Under the pieces are notes generated by a model. The model was not told where the DNA came from and searched no databases. It saw only the letters and a program-made list of their open reading frames with translations. Position numbers and translations under genes: made by a program. DNA of 64,000 bases from Platanthera guangdongensis. Lineage: Eukaryota; Streptophyta; Magnoliopsida; Asparagales; Orchidaceae. This document shows positions 24,118-35,157 of the stretch, piece by piece (position 1 is the stretch's first letter; every line of letters starts with the position of its first letter). Location of the stretch: contig CM077157.1 in NCBI GenBank assembly GCA_039583875.1, positions 74,338,346 through 74,402,345 of the forward strand. Reading direction: 5' to 3'.

Positions 24118-25308
24118 ATATATAAATATATTTATAAATATATATGTTTATAAAAAATTCTGTCTAAAAAACGAGCTATATATGCGCGGGTGCGCGGAAG
24201 ACGAATATAAGGGTTTAAGATGGCTTCAAATCGAAAAGTGCCCAACATGAAAGTTGTGGACCTCGTCGAGACGAACAAATTTCATGTTAACCAGTTTTCC
24301 AAACGACATCTTTTTGGACCTTAAAACGTCTCCCGAATGAAAAATGCAGTGGCCTACACGAGAAGAAGCTTATGGGTACTCGAGAGGTAGAACGGCTACT
24401 CGAGTAGTTCAAAATGACTACTCGTGTAGTTCAGAAAGGCTACTCGAGTAGTTCAAAATGAGTACTCGAGTAACTAGAGAAACACTCGAGTAGGTCAGAA
24501 ATTTTACACGAGTTAGAAGGAAAAGTACTCGTGTAGATCTAGAACAGCACTCGAGTAAGAACCAAATTTACTGGAGTAGGCGAAACAGAATTACTCGAGT
24601 AGGTGAAAAACATTTACTCGAGTAAGCACAGAAGTCACTCGTGTATAAGAAAAGTTTCACTCGAGGAGGACAAAATCACTCGTGTATAATCAGAAGATCA
24701 CTCGAGTAAGAATCAAATTGAATCAAATTCACTCGAGTAGGTAGAAATCAGAAATTGCAAAATCTGAAAATTCTTTACACATATACCCAAGAAATCAAAC
24801 TATATGAATGAATAGTGTTTTTCATTTTTGAATAGTACTTTAATATTAAAATATTCATATTTTATATATTTTGAACAAGCAAAGTACGAGATCAAAACGG
24901 AGGCCCCAACGCGCACCGAATTAAACGAAACTCGCACCGTAGGCAAACACTGACGCTACGAACACAACGGCGAAGTCAAAACCAGAATCCGACGATCCAT
25001 TCCTGAGATATTAATCTTCGAAGTATACGGCGAACATAAACAAATTCAAAACTTCAGTCGCGCGCCGAGACTCCAAAAATGCTCGGATTGCGACGAAACT
25101 TGACGAGCAAGTCTAAAATTACTTAACTTAAATTTCAAATGCAAAATCTTCCCATTATAACAAGAATTCGGCCTACTCGACCGCACAGACGCGAAAATGC
25201 CTTAACGACATTGTGCCGTCAACTCGACGTTAAAGGTAACGCCACGACGTCATAAATCTGACGTTGCCCAAACAAATAAAATCATCGAAAAAAATCGGGA
25301 GCGTTACA
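22106..25308 (-). repeat. 5' LTR of the Tekay-like element
   Basis: Pairs with 13,473-16,629 over its whole length. It contains the CTCGAGTA array at 24,375-24,745 and an uninterrupted (TA)n tract at about 24,047-24,114. It ends gcgttaca at 25,308, followed by a run of twelve G. Confidence 0.92.
24375..24745 (-). repeat. U3 palindrome array, CTACTCGAGTAG type (second LTR)
   Basis: Same array as 15,715-16,060, with single-base differences inside several cores (for example CTCGAGGAG, CTGGAGTAG) and one extra gaatcaaatt duplication near 24,715-24,730. Confidence 0.9.
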
Positions 25309-25327
25309 GGGGGGGGGGGGTCTTACA
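25309..25327 (+). repeat. Tail of the LTR that the Tekay-like element entered
   Basis: A run of 12 G and then tcttaca. It completes the LTR interrupted at 13,472 (ccgggagggg), restoring an end of the ggggt-ttaca type seen in other LTRs here. The G run is longer than expected and may include slippage. Confidence 0.6.
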
Positions 25328-26339
25328 CTATATCTGAAAATCATTCTCTCGATGCGGTGGTAGTCCTGACAACTTCTCCGAAAACACATCTGTAAAATCT
25401 CATACCATCGAAATGCTAAACATTGGGTCCTTGGTCTCGGCCATCTCGAACAACACCTGATAGACCTCGTCCCCCTACAGGTGGGCCTTAACGGCCAGAA
25501 TAGAAGAAAGTAGATGGCAGGAGACCAGAATAGTACCTTCCAAGGTCGCATAAGTGTTGTCGTATCTGAGTACGAACTTCCTCGTCGGGCAATCAATCCG
25601 AGTGTTGTTCTATGCGAGCCACGACATTCCCAGAACAAGATCGAAATTTGGCAAGCTTAAGACCATCGTCGGAGCTTCGACGGTTAGCCCATCAATGGTC
25701 ATCCTTAGATGGCATTTTTTTGTAGATCGGACCTCCATCCCATCGGGGAGAGGCACCCTCCTAGTGACTCCTTCTTAATATTTGATGCCATCCAGGTCCT
25801 TGATAAATTCCTCTGAGACGAAGTTGTGTGATACCCCGTGTCGAATAGGGTATGGGCAGGCTTGTCGTATACCATCACTACCCCTGCTATCAATTTCTCT
25901 GGGTTTCGGGGCTAAGCCAGATCCAAGGCATACACCTGCCCTTTATCCTGTCTGTGGTCACCGCCCTAGAAACCATGACCTAGACCACATCTTCTACTAC
26001 CAAATAGCCAAGCAGGTGGGGCATCCTATAAAGTTGGTGGTGGAGCTTCCCTCATGGGACAGTTCCTCCGATGGTGTCCCAGCTGCTTGCACCGATAGCA
26101 CGTTGGTTCCTCCTTCACTAGCCTCAGCATCTCCCACATTTGTAAGGGCCGGGGATCGAGCACCACCAGGTTCCTCTACTCCTACCATTCATCCTGGAGG
26201 GGCTGATCCCTATTCCTCCTTTCTCCAATGACACGACATCTCTGCTGGTCTACCCTGCCACCGGTCATGGCATTATTCGTCAATCTTTTCCTGCCCCAAA
26301 TTGTGAGCTGGACTGCCTCCAGCTTCTTGTCCATCTCTG
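25328..26339 (-). pseudogene. Older gypsy: end of gag, zinc knuckle, protease, start of RT
   Basis: Continuing the gag of 27,138-27,790 on the far side of the SINE cluster: DKKLEAVQLTIWGRKR (about 26,300), then a perfect CCHC knuckle CYRCKQLGHHRRNC (about 26,080). The protease region with AHTLFDTG follows (about 25,850; DTG instead of the more common DSG). Then LPNFDLVLGMSWLA (about 25,640) and the pre-RT block DFTDVFSEKLSGLPPHREN (about 25,360). Frameshifts and stops are frequent. It ends at 25,328, where an LTR is inserted, so RT and integrase are absent. Confidence 0.8.
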
Positions 26340-26534
26340 TAACGACCCCAGGCCCGAGCTCAGAGGCCCATGGGCTTGTCTCGTTCTGGACATCGCTACC
26401 GGGCTGCAGCCCAAGCACCCCAAAGCCTCTCTGCGTCTGTTTCTCGGCCGCGGTGCTTTGTTGAGGCCAGCTCTCGAACCCGCAACATCCTTGATAAGGA
26501 GCCTTCTGACCACTCCTCATCACCAACTGAGCTG
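26340..26534 (-). mobile_element. SINE copy A
   Basis: Read on the minus strand it starts with an A-box-like AGCTCAGTTGGTGATGAGG, has a B box GGGTTCGAGA-C, and ends GGCCTGGGGTCGTTA. Spacing of A to B box (about 45 nt) fits a tRNA-related pol III promoter. There is no A-tail. An inverted copy of the last 38 bp follows directly (26,534-26,571). Confidence 0.75.
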
Positions 26535-26590
26535 CCCATGGGCCTCTGAGCTCGGGCCTGGGGTCGTTACATAAAAGTGCACTTTTTATG

Positions 26591-26781
26591 TAACGACCCC
26601 AGGCCCGAGCTCAGAGCCCATGGGCTTATCTCGTTCTTGACATCGCTACCGGGCTGCAACCCAAGCACCCCAAAGCCTCTCCGCGCCTGTTTCTCTACTG
26701 TGGTGTATTGTTGAGGCCAGGTCTTGAACCCGCAACCCCCGTGATAGGCAACCTTCAACAGTTCCTATCACCAACTGAGCT
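26591..26781 (-). mobile_element. SINE copy B with 12-bp target duplication
   Basis: A 191-bp unit flanked by a perfect direct repeat GCACTTTTTATG (26,579-26,590 and 26,782-26,793), which marks it as a separate retroposition event. Its A box AGCTCAGTTGGTGATAGG and B box GGTTCAAGACC are recognisable on the minus strand. Confidence 0.85.
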
Positions 26782-26793
26782 GCACTTTTTATG

Positions 26794-26987
26794 TAACGAC
26801 CCCAGGCCCGAGCTCAGAGGCCCATGGGCTTGTCTCGTTCTAGACATCGCTACCGGGCTGCAGCCCAAGCACCCCAAAGCCTCTCCGCGCCTGTTTCTCA
26901 GCCGCGGTGCATTATTGAGGCCAGGTCTCGAACCCGCAACTTCCTTGATAAGGAGTCTTCTAACCACTCCTCATCCCCAACTGAGCT
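26794..26987 (-). mobile_element. SINE copy C
   Basis: Full-length minus-strand copy (A box AGCTCAGTTGGGGATGAGG, B box GGTTCGAGACC). It abuts copy D at 26,988 with no spacer, forming a fold-back. Confidence 0.75.
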
Positions 26988-27137
26988 GGTTGCGGGTTCG
27001 AGACCTGGCCTCAACAATGCATTGCGGCCGAGAAACAAGCGCGGAGAGCCTTTGGGGTGCTTGGGTTGCAGCCCGGTAGCGATGTCCAGAACGAGACAAG
27101 CCCATGGGCCTCTGAGCTCGGGCCTGGGGTCCTTACA
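26988..27137 (+). mobile_element. SINE copy D, inverted, 5'-truncated
   Basis: Starts in the middle of the tRNA-related head at GTTGCGGGTTCGAGACC (B box kept, A box lost) and runs to GGGGTCCTTACA. It is in opposite orientation to copies A-C. Confidence 0.75.
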
Positions 27138-27790
27138 ATCTCTGAGATCATGTCCAAGCTCCCATCAGAAATAAAAAGGAGGGCCAGCCGCATGTCATCG
27201 TGAAGGCCCTTATAGAATATCTTCGCGTAGCCCGCATCGTCCGACTTGTATGAGTCCGCAAAGCGGGCTGAATGTGTGAACTCCCTGTAATACTCTAATA
27301 TTGTCCTGCTACCCTCCCACAACTGCAGGAATCTGTCCTCCAACTCGTCCCTTGCCAACTATGGTACAAAATGCTCCATCAGCGCTGTCCTAAACTCATC
27401 CTAAGAAATGTCTGCATACTCCATCCTCATAATGGTAGCGTGCAATAGTGACTTCCATAATCTCTTCGTATGGGACTCTAAGCAAAAGACTGCTAATGCC
27501 AATGCCTCCTCCATCGGGCATCGAATCACGACCAACATCTTGTAAATGATATCTAGTCACTCCTCTATACGATCTACTGACTCCATCCTAAGGTAGGATG
27601 GTGGAGAACGACCTAGAAATACGCTCATCTAGTTTGCCCCGCGGTTTGGCTGAGGAGCCGAAGCATGGTGAGTCCTGAATGCCTCCAAGATGGCCATCAT
27701 GTCTGTCCCATCTCATTTTGCTGAAACAGAGTAAGAGCCGGTGGAGGTGGAGCAACATTATAAGCCTGAGGTACACCCTGTCGAGGGGTA
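27138..27790 (-). pseudogene. Older gypsy gag, N-terminal part
   Basis: The minus frame contains FLGRSPPSYLRMESVDRIEE, CPMEEALALAVFCLES, WKSLLHATIMRMEYADIS, then DEFRTALMEHFVP and ARDELEDRFLQLWEG..ILEYYREF, ending SLDMISEI at the SINE junction. This is the retrotransposon-gag domain; the same reading continues at 26,339 once the SINE cluster and its duplication are ignored. In-frame stops lie near 27,630, 27,555, 27,405 and 27,360. The element is old compared with the Tekay-like neighbour. Confidence 0.8.
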
Positions 27791-28712
27791 GGGTTTGTCG
27801 CAGTCTACATAAGGAAAAGCCAATTGTCAGGAAGTTTACCCATAAATTAGCTGAAAAGTGGACTACTGCATGTGATTTCATATATGGGCACACCATTGCT
27901 TTAGCTGCTAGTTTGTCCTCAGACTAAGCTTGTGCGGGGTGTCCCAGGGTTTTTGTGGACTTCTTTTCCTCGGATCGAGGTTTGCCTTTAATAATACCTC
28001 AACTGTATTTCTTTTTGCCTTCGAGGTCTTATGCCCAGAATCGTCGTTTGGCGGTGACGCCAACACTAGGGAAGGTCGCCACTACAAAATGTCGATCTTG
28101 ATGGCATTAACGATCAGCAAAGAAGTAGAAGTATATAGTTAGAACAATTAAGTCTAAGTCCACAAATCACATGTAATATATGAAAGAGAATCACAATACA
28201 GTCCACAGAGTAATAGAACGAAAACGGAAGCTGTAAATCAATAGAGATAAATGGTCTCTTGCTCATTACATCATCTCCTCACTACAACACTCTCGCTAAA
28301 TAAAAATATACTAATCACTCACGGATACTGAAGCTGGTGCTCCTGTGCTAGACTAGCCCACCTCCATGTTCACCGTACTATGCTCGTGTTGCATCTGCTG
28401 ATGCCCCCTATCTCCAATCCAGAGCTCCTAAAATGTTTGGTCCACCGACTGTTAGTCAAAATACTAAGCCAACTATCGTCCCCGCCTCCCCCCGCGACTC
28501 CTATGCACCGTGCAGGAAGAAGGAGAGGGAAGATATTGAGGTGGAGAGTGAACAAGAGCAGGTGACGACAGACCTATCTTAACAGTTATATAATCACAAG
28601 CACATTGTAACAAAATCTATGATAGCATTTCTGTAGGAATAGATTAGTACAGACAAGTAAGTAGAGAGAATTATAGAAAAATAAAGTGATAGGAGAGCAC
28701 AGTGAAAATAAC

Positions 28713-28809
28713 CTTAACGTATAAGCATGCCCACACAAGCTTGTAATGTTAAGTGATCGTTTGACAGGGCCTAACGTATAAAAAGTCACATACCAATTTA
28801 TACATTAGG
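28713..28809 (-). other. Two adjacent hairpins, copy C
   Basis: In minus sense: hairpin 1 (28,770-28,809) has arms CCTAATGTATAAA / TTTATACGTTAGG, 13 pairs with one G-U, loop TTGGTATGTGACTT. Hairpin 2 (28,713-28,753) has arms CTTAACATTACAAG / CTTATACGTTAAG, 11 pairs plus a bulge, loop CTTGTGTGGGCATG. Order and loop length match copies A and B. Confidence 0.7.
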
Positions 28810-28880
28810 GGTAAGGGTTGAAATGTGATGATGACATGATATGTTATGCTTTGTGGGGTTATTGTTATATTCATACAAGT

Positions 28881-28898
28881 GCAACACACACACACACC

Positions 28899-28922
<24 letters not shown>
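28881..28922. repeat. (CA)n microsatellite
   Basis: About 40 bp of alternating CA with one ccc interruption, just upstream (LTR sense) of the hairpin pair. Confidence 0.95.
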
Positions 28923-28929
<7 letters not shown>

Positions 28930-31900
28930 GACTCTATGGGCACAGACCTTTAGTTCCCCCATTTGGTGTTAGCTAAACTCCCAAGTACATGTCATCATGG
29001 AAAACAGAGGTAGTGTGTTGGGCCACCCCACCTCTATGTCGACATTGACACGACCTAACCTAGACCTTCGCACGACACAACGTGAAGAACACACTGTGGA
29101 GCCTCTACGTACTCTGCTGGCAAATCAACAAGTCTTTTCCTTGGCTAAGTGTAAACCACACCCGTCGAGTCATTGTATTGACATCGGTGTGAATGACAGT
29201 CAAATACCGAATACCCACCACCTTATACACATACAACCATGAATTCTAAAGCCATCGGCTCCTCGGAGTAACCTGTCCATTACAAATACCTTCCGAGCCT
29301 TCGGCTTTCCGGGCTAACTTGCCCATTTACACAACCACCGAGCCTACCGGTCGGGTAACCAAACCAAGCAAGTCTCCTGAGCCATCAGGGTGAGTGAAAT
29401 AGAAGTACTAGTATTTACTAGTTGCTCTTTAATCATTTTAGTCTTATGGTTTAAGGTTAACTTTGGACTGACCAGGGCATTCCCTGTGAAGGGCTATCGA
29501 GGGCACTAGGAAATACGATGAGTTGAAGCCCAAAGCTCTGTTTCTTAAGGTACTTATTATTGTCGGTATATACCCATGTCCGAACTCTCCTGATCTTACA
29601 CTTGAACTAAACCTAAGTCTATATACATATAGACTTCGTCCAAGGGAAAGACGATCCATCGTCAATCCCGAGAACAACCCTCCATCCTATTCAACCAGAC
29701 TATCACAACTTGACTCCTACTTATGGCCACTTTCTTATCCAAGTAGAGCAAAAATACCAACTACCTCACCTTCCCCTTCCAAGCTTATATGTTATCTTAT
29801 TTATACATCTTTACTATGTGCAGACCTATTGAGCTATATGATGTGCATGAATAATGACCCCCTCCAAATATTCATCCAAATGACCTATGATTATTATTGG
29901 AGGTCTAACATGACATTTTAAAGATAAATCCATAATATAATATTTTTCCTAATTAATTTGGTATTTATTTAATTTTCTACAAAATCAGGCCAACTTTGCT
30001 TTTGAACACCAAGTACAATTTTCTTACATGGAATGACCATAAAAAACTTATGACAAGAGTATATCATCAAAATAACTGTAATTTCTGAATTTAAAAATTT
30101 TCTAAAAATGTTGTAACCCCCAATCTAATTATCGACTAAATAACCACAATGATATGACAAAACATGAAATAATATAACTAATCATCAAAAATTTATAGAA
30201 AAACAATCAAATGTCAAGAGTGACCATAAAACTCTACTCACGAAAAATCATAATTTTCTAAGCATGTTTGTTCACCCAAATAAATCAGTTAATATATTCT
30301 ATTAAAATGCACTTTATGAAGCATCCTATACAAAAATGATTCCAATACTTTTATAAAAATTCACAAAGCATGATGAAGCCTTAAGATGCCCTCAAATCAA
30401 AGTTCATGACTTTTTCGTGAAAAATTAATTCATAATAAATTCTATGATAAATAGGGTAGATACTAGGTTTGTGAATGAAAGACAAAAAATAATACGCCAA
30501 AATTCATAACAAAATTACCAGTGATTAATGACCACAATTTAAGTTCACTGCATAAATTTTATGGACATCCAAGATCATATAACTAGGTAATAAAATCAGT
30601 TGTTAAAGTGCTCTACTTGTTCCTAAACTATTTTAGGGGCGATGAAAGTTCCTTAAGGTCCTAAAATCACTCAATATGGCTTAATTCCACCATAGAAACT
30701 CTCCTACCAAGTTTCAAAACATTCCAAGGACATATGGTCCCATGTCCCTCATTGAGCTCAAAACTCAACCCTAGGGTTCACACTAGGGTTCTTTGGCATT
30801 CCAACCCTAAACCTCCCAAAATCTCTTATGAGTGTATTTTATATGACATTAAGTCAGTGACCATGGATTCATCCCTTTTGGGTAAGGATTGGCCACACAA
30901 CCCCATTAAACAACATTTGCCCTAGTTTCCCTCTTAGGGACAAAGCTTTGATCATATAACAGCCTACTCAAATCAAAGCCAAATGGCCTGAGATTTTTAC
31001 CAGTGACCTATCATTACCCTAAGGGTCATCCACCTAAATGTTGGGAATTATGAGGTCATTAGACACTCTAATTAACTCATACATGAATTATTAAATATTT
31101 ACAAAAACCTTGGTTAAATATTTTCCAAAAATTATCATTTTTGTATATGTCAGCGATCCATATATGAGTGACCCCCAGTCCAAATCTCAAGTCATTTGGA
31201 TAGATAGATTGATGGAGGCACTCAATTTAGTGTCTGGCTAACCTTATGTATAGACTGCACTATTTTGAGTATTGTGATCAGACCATAGACTCAAATGGGT
31301 TGAAATTTTTTTTATAATAAAGTTGACCTCAAGAGATACAACTTTCATGTTGGCCATATTTCTGTACAGGAAAATAAGTATTTTTAATAATTAAAACCAT
31401 CCACTACATAAAATGTGACAGTAATCTAATAAATATAAATTAATGAATTAAATTGCGGACGAATCTCAAAGCACCAAACTGACGAAATCCCTCCGTCTTC
31501 TCCATCGCGCCAACAGCCTAGTTGGCCCTGTCCCGGGCCGACTTTTCCCATTATTTCCCGGCCACCCATCCACCTCCCTGGATGGTCGTCGCCACCACCA
31601 CCTTCGTTGAGGTGGTGGCTATCGTTGGGAGACTACACGACCGCCGGAGAGGTGGTTTCCAGCAAACCAGCATTTTCAATTTTTCAAGGAAAATTCTTCA
31701 AATCTCCTCACTGGATCGGTTTCAATTGAGCCTGATATCTCTCCTAGTCGATCTAAGATGCTAACATATAGGGGGAGGGGGAGAAGTCGACCTTCTGTGG
31801 TGGTTGAAGCCTTGTTGATCGCCGTGTCACCATTGGCGGTGGTGGAGGTGCTTGTTGCTCTACAACCATAGTGCCAAAAGTCTCGAAATCTTCATGGGAA

Positions 31901-32945
31901 GTGTGAAAATGATTTCTCTAGGTCTGGGGGAGCTTTTAAAAGGACCAAATGGGGGAGGGGAGGGGTCAAAGCTTCAATGGCCATTAATGGACATGGGGGA
32001 GGGGAATCAGCCTCCTAAAATTCCCCTCAACAGCCACTTTTATGGTCTGGAAACACCCCTGGACTTCTCCTAACTGACTAGAGGAGGTGAATCCAGCCAC
32101 TAGGATTGAATGGAGAGGCCGTTGGCCTCCCTTGGCCATGAATTGCCTCTCTTCCTCTTTTTTCTCTCTCCTCCATTAAAGGGAAACTTGGTTTCTCTCT
32201 CCTAGTCACCCACTGCAGAAATTGAGTGGTGTTTTGGGTAAATATCAGCCTTCTAAAGCTACTGGGCCTCTATAATTACTCTTATCCCAAGTGGATTGGG
32301 CTAGGTTAGGTCAACTTGAGTTAATTTAACCCATTTTAGGGTTGAGTTAACTTTGGTCAAATTAACTTTTTTGGTTGACCCCAATGGGTCCCTAGTGACC
32401 CGTTGGCCTCCCCTAAGGTCTAGGGAGACTTGGGTTGTGTTGGTTTGGCACCTTGGTTGTCACTTGACCCTTATTAGGGTACTTTGACCATTTTTGGTTT
32501 TAGGTTGACTTCGGTCAACTTGACCTCTTTGGTTGACCCAAATGGGTCCTTGGTGACCCAATGAACCCCCTTAGGGCTAGGGAGGTTTATGTTCAGTCAA
32601 ATTGGCTAAGGGAAGGTCAATTGACCATATGTGAGCTAGTTTGACCTAATTAGGGTTAGGGTTGACTTTATTCAACTTGACAACTTAGGATGCCTCCAAT
32701 GGGTCCTTTGTGACAAAATGGACCTCCCAAAGGGTTAGGAGTGCTATGGGGGGGTGCATGGAGTCAAGTTAAAGCCCTAAAGTCAAACCCTAGGATTAGT
32801 ATTTGAATTGTGCTATTTGCAGACCAAAGTGATTTCTACCTTTATGCCCTTGTTCACCTGGTCTTCTTGAGTCTCCTATGATTTTGTCATGACGTAGTCA
32901 TGACAAAACCGCACTTAGGGGTCTAATTGCTTGAGGGACGTTACA

Positions 32946-33210
32946 ATAAAAATACTCATAATAATATGGCCTTTTTGTTAATGTAAGAGATGCAAGAAAC
33001 CTACACATTTCAGTAAAGACTATTGTTTTATGAATTAAAATAAGAAAGCATCAAAATATATTGAACAGATGATTGTCGAGAAGAAAATCAGAACATAGGA
33101 AATATGTTCTACTCTAGTGTTGTTGCATCAACAATGCCTCAACTCTCTCACGATATATGCTTTCTTGACAACTATTGGAGCAGAAAATGCCACCAAATCT
33201 TCGCGCGCTA
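32946..33210 (+). pseudogene. Copia-like gag shred with CCHC-like knuckle
   Basis: One plus frame reads CKRCKKPTHFSKDYC near 32,985-33,030, close to a retroviral knuckle but with five rather than four residues before the last Cys. Stops are frequent. It is the target of the solo LTR at 33,211; the frame resumes after 35,157. The assignment to copia is tentative. Confidence 0.4.
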
Positions 33211-35157
33211 TGTAACACCCCCATCCGACGTATGTCATATAATAGAAGGTCTAGCTGGAACCCGACGCCATATACAACGGACAGTCGGAAGGGTTACATA
33301 AGAATACCAAAATCATACAACTATAACTACTCATCCTACATAGAGCATTCTAGCAGAAGCTTTTAAACTGTTATAAAGAACCCATAATTGATATATCAAC
33401 TAACATGAATGTCATCAACTACCACAGGAATGAAAAAACAAATACAAAGAAAGCATTTGGCCTTATGACCTTACAAGGGTTTCACTTAACAAAGTAGTAT
33501 TTTCCAAACATCGGCTCGCAGGGCGGCCACACATGATAGAAATAAAATATAACTATTCGCTTTGTCCTTCGAGGGCCAGCTCAGCAACTTGTGCTTCAGC
33601 CCTCTATTTAGCACTCGGCTCCGCAGCACCTGCAAGAAATATTCCACCGCACGGTGGCAAACAAAGTAATGGTCTGCCAAAGCCAACCAAATTATAACGA
33701 CCCCTCCCCTTACTCGGGACGGCGGTGCTCCTTCCCTGCATTACATTAGCATTGCTAAACAATAAAAATGCGAATATACTATGCCACATGTGTAGGCTCT
33801 CACGGCCCAAACATCCCGTGCACTCCAAGCACATTATCGGTGAATCTGGTCAATTCCGTGACTTCACCACCATCCCCGGGATGGAAACAACGTAAGCATT
33901 TTAGCCTTTCTGATCACTGTCTAAGGCTCCCGACTATGACAACGGCCAGTCCCTCTTTGGGTTTCTCGCACCGAACCACATAGCCCGGGTCCGATTTCAC
34001 TTGCCTGTTACTCAAACGCATAGTTCACCTTATGTCGTACGCACGAGCCAAGCTTCTCTCGGATCCCGCAACAATCCAAACAGCACATAACCCAGTTATG
34101 TACAACGCCGGCTCCTAGGACGCCAAATTAGGAAATCACGTTTCCACTCAGTTTTCTGGGTGCGCCTTGGAGTTAATCCCCAAGGATCCCTGCTGCAATC
34201 TACAGTTTAAAAACACGAAAACACAGAACACGGAGTCTTCTCCGGCAAATCATACAAAATGCAACATCACCGATCCAGACCAACATGTCCGGGTAGGCTT
34301 CACACACAATTCCTATGTCCGTACTTCGCTTCCGGTCTCTATATGCAACACAAGGGGGACTATCTCTGTCAACCCTAAGGAAAACCGCACACTCACCGCA
34401 CACTCACGGGAGCGGGTTTCCCTTTGCAAAAGAAGGAGAGCTTCACATGCTCAAGTATAGAATTGTTACCCTTGTAGTACGCTTCTGCGCCATGAAAAAA
34501 CTATACGGATAGAAGGCTTCACAATGAAATTTCCTCCGCGGATCCGCTCTCGGTTCTCAAAACGGTGCTCCGATGCCCCGCCGGCGGTCGGAATACTCCC
34601 ATTCCTTCCTCCTCTCTCCAACTCCTTAGAAAGAGAAAGGTAAAGAGCAAATGATGAGTTTGACCTCCATCCCGGCCTTATCATAGCAGAAACACATCTG
34701 GGCCGTTGGATCTTAATTAAAGAATACGAACGGCTTAGATCCGCCCAAAAATCATCAAACCTGGGCCGAACAAGGCCTCGCACACGGCCGTGTCCCAGGC
34801 CGTGTACCTCGATCCTGGCATGATCGTCGAGCAGAGAAACTGATACAGGTCGACACGCCCGTGTCTCAACCTGACACGCCCGTGTCGGTTTCCGACACGC
34901 CCGTGTACTAGGGCCGTGTCACTAGTAACCGCCACGCGAACCGACATGACTCTTGGGAACACGGGTGGTGACACGGGTATGCACATGCCCGTGTCACGCT
35001 GCCGTGTTTCCTGCTGTGTCCTTCTCTGGACACAGCCAGCCAACACAAACAATCATACGGCCTTGGACACGCCCGTGTCCTAGGCCGTGTACCCCTATAC
35101 AGGCACCAAAAATTCTCTTGGACACGACCAGCTCGATACAATTTTCGGGGCATTACA
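33211..35157 (-). repeat. Solo LTR, gypsy type, 1.95 kb, perfect TSD
   Basis: Plus-strand ends are tgtaacaccc and ggggcattaca. CGCTA flanks both sides (33,206-33,210 and 35,158-35,162), a perfect 5-bp target duplication. The sequence is homologous, in inverse, to the LTR at 54,203-56,118 (for example the block around 34,395-34,440 with gtgtgcggtgag on the minus strand). Its U3 array uses ACACGGCCGTGT cores. No PBS or coding sequence. Confidence 0.9.
34775..35110 (-). repeat. U3 palindrome array, ACACGGCCGTGT / GACACGCCCGTGTC type
   Basis: At least ten copies of cacg-ccgtgt or cacgcccgtgtc, including the perfect palindrome ACACGGCCGTGT (34,781 region) and the hyphenated GACACGCCCGTGTC (34,854, 34,874, 34,896, 35,066 regions). 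A single GATCGTCGAGCAG is embedded at about 34,823. Confidence 0.9.

Larger units (their letters stand above)
13473..25308 (-). mobile_element. Tekay-like gypsy chromovirus, nearly complete (11.8 kb)
   Basis: LTRs of about 3.16 kb (13,473-16,629) and 3.20 kb (22,106-25,308) flank an iMet PBS, gag, protease, RT, RNase H, integrase with a C-terminal chromodomain-like region, and a PPT, all on the minus strand. LTR starts are tgtcacaacccgc in both copies. The flanks are agggg (13,468-13,472) and a G run (25,309 on), compatible with a 5-bp target duplication. The wording of the integrase C-terminus and the LTR length fit the Tekay/Del clade. The LTRs are very similar by eye, differing by scattered changes and (TA)n length. 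Coding sequence has a handful of stops and one gag/pol frame change, so this copy is probably inactive, but it is the youngest large insertion seen here. Confidence 0.9.
26340..27137. mobile_element. Composite SINE cluster with fold-back arms
   Basis: The 798-bp block splits the gypsy gag and is flanked by ATCTCTG on both sides (26,333-26,339 and 27,138-27,144). It contains copies of one tRNA-derived unit in both orientations: A (minus), a 38-bp inverted 3' end, B (minus), C (minus) and D (plus, 5'-truncated). Outer ends are taacgacccc and ggggtccttaca, giving a long imperfect inverted repeat. It is best explained as one insertion followed by nested insertion and inverted duplication. Confidence 0.8.
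27931..32945 (-). repeat. Long LTR of the double-hairpin family (minus, about 5 kb)
   Basis: The minus strand starts TGTAACGTCCCTCAAG at 32,945. The segment 28,300-29,530 parallels, in inverse, 40,480-41,700 and 12,383-13,400: ctaggaaatacgatg near 29,510, the two hairpins at 28,713-28,809, and the 'cttagtattttgactaac' block near 28,450. From 29,600 to 32,900 it is AT-rich with many 'gtcaa-ttgacc' repeats and no credible coding. The lower boundary (about 27,931, ..ccccgcaca on the minus strand) is approximate and no target duplication was found. Small ORFs here are accidental. Confidence 0.6.

Noticed and set aside
15715..24745. Regularly spaced CTCGAGTA repeats resembling a CRISPR array
   Set aside because: Cores are short self-palindromes with degenerate spacers, located in the two LTRs of one plant retrotransposon; there are no cas genes and the rest of the window is plainly eukaryotic.
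25282..25638. 118-codon minus ORF ending in the G run
   Set aside because: It is out of frame with the protease-RT reading, which matches gypsy pol in another minus frame over the same bases.
26340..27137. tRNA genes suggested by A and B boxes
   Set aside because: No cloverleaf with acceptor stem can be formed, the copies are several, in both orientations, with target duplications, and end in a shared 3' body. They are SINEs.
26182..27174. Overlapping ORFs rich in Pro/Arg in the SINE cluster
   Set aside because: They are produced by the GC-rich SINE sequence and repeat in every copy and both strands.
28586..33000. Short ORFs in the 5 kb LTR (for example at 28,997, 29,523, 31,522)
   Set aside because: No domain, no codon bias, placed in LTR sequence that is diverged between copies without frame conservation.
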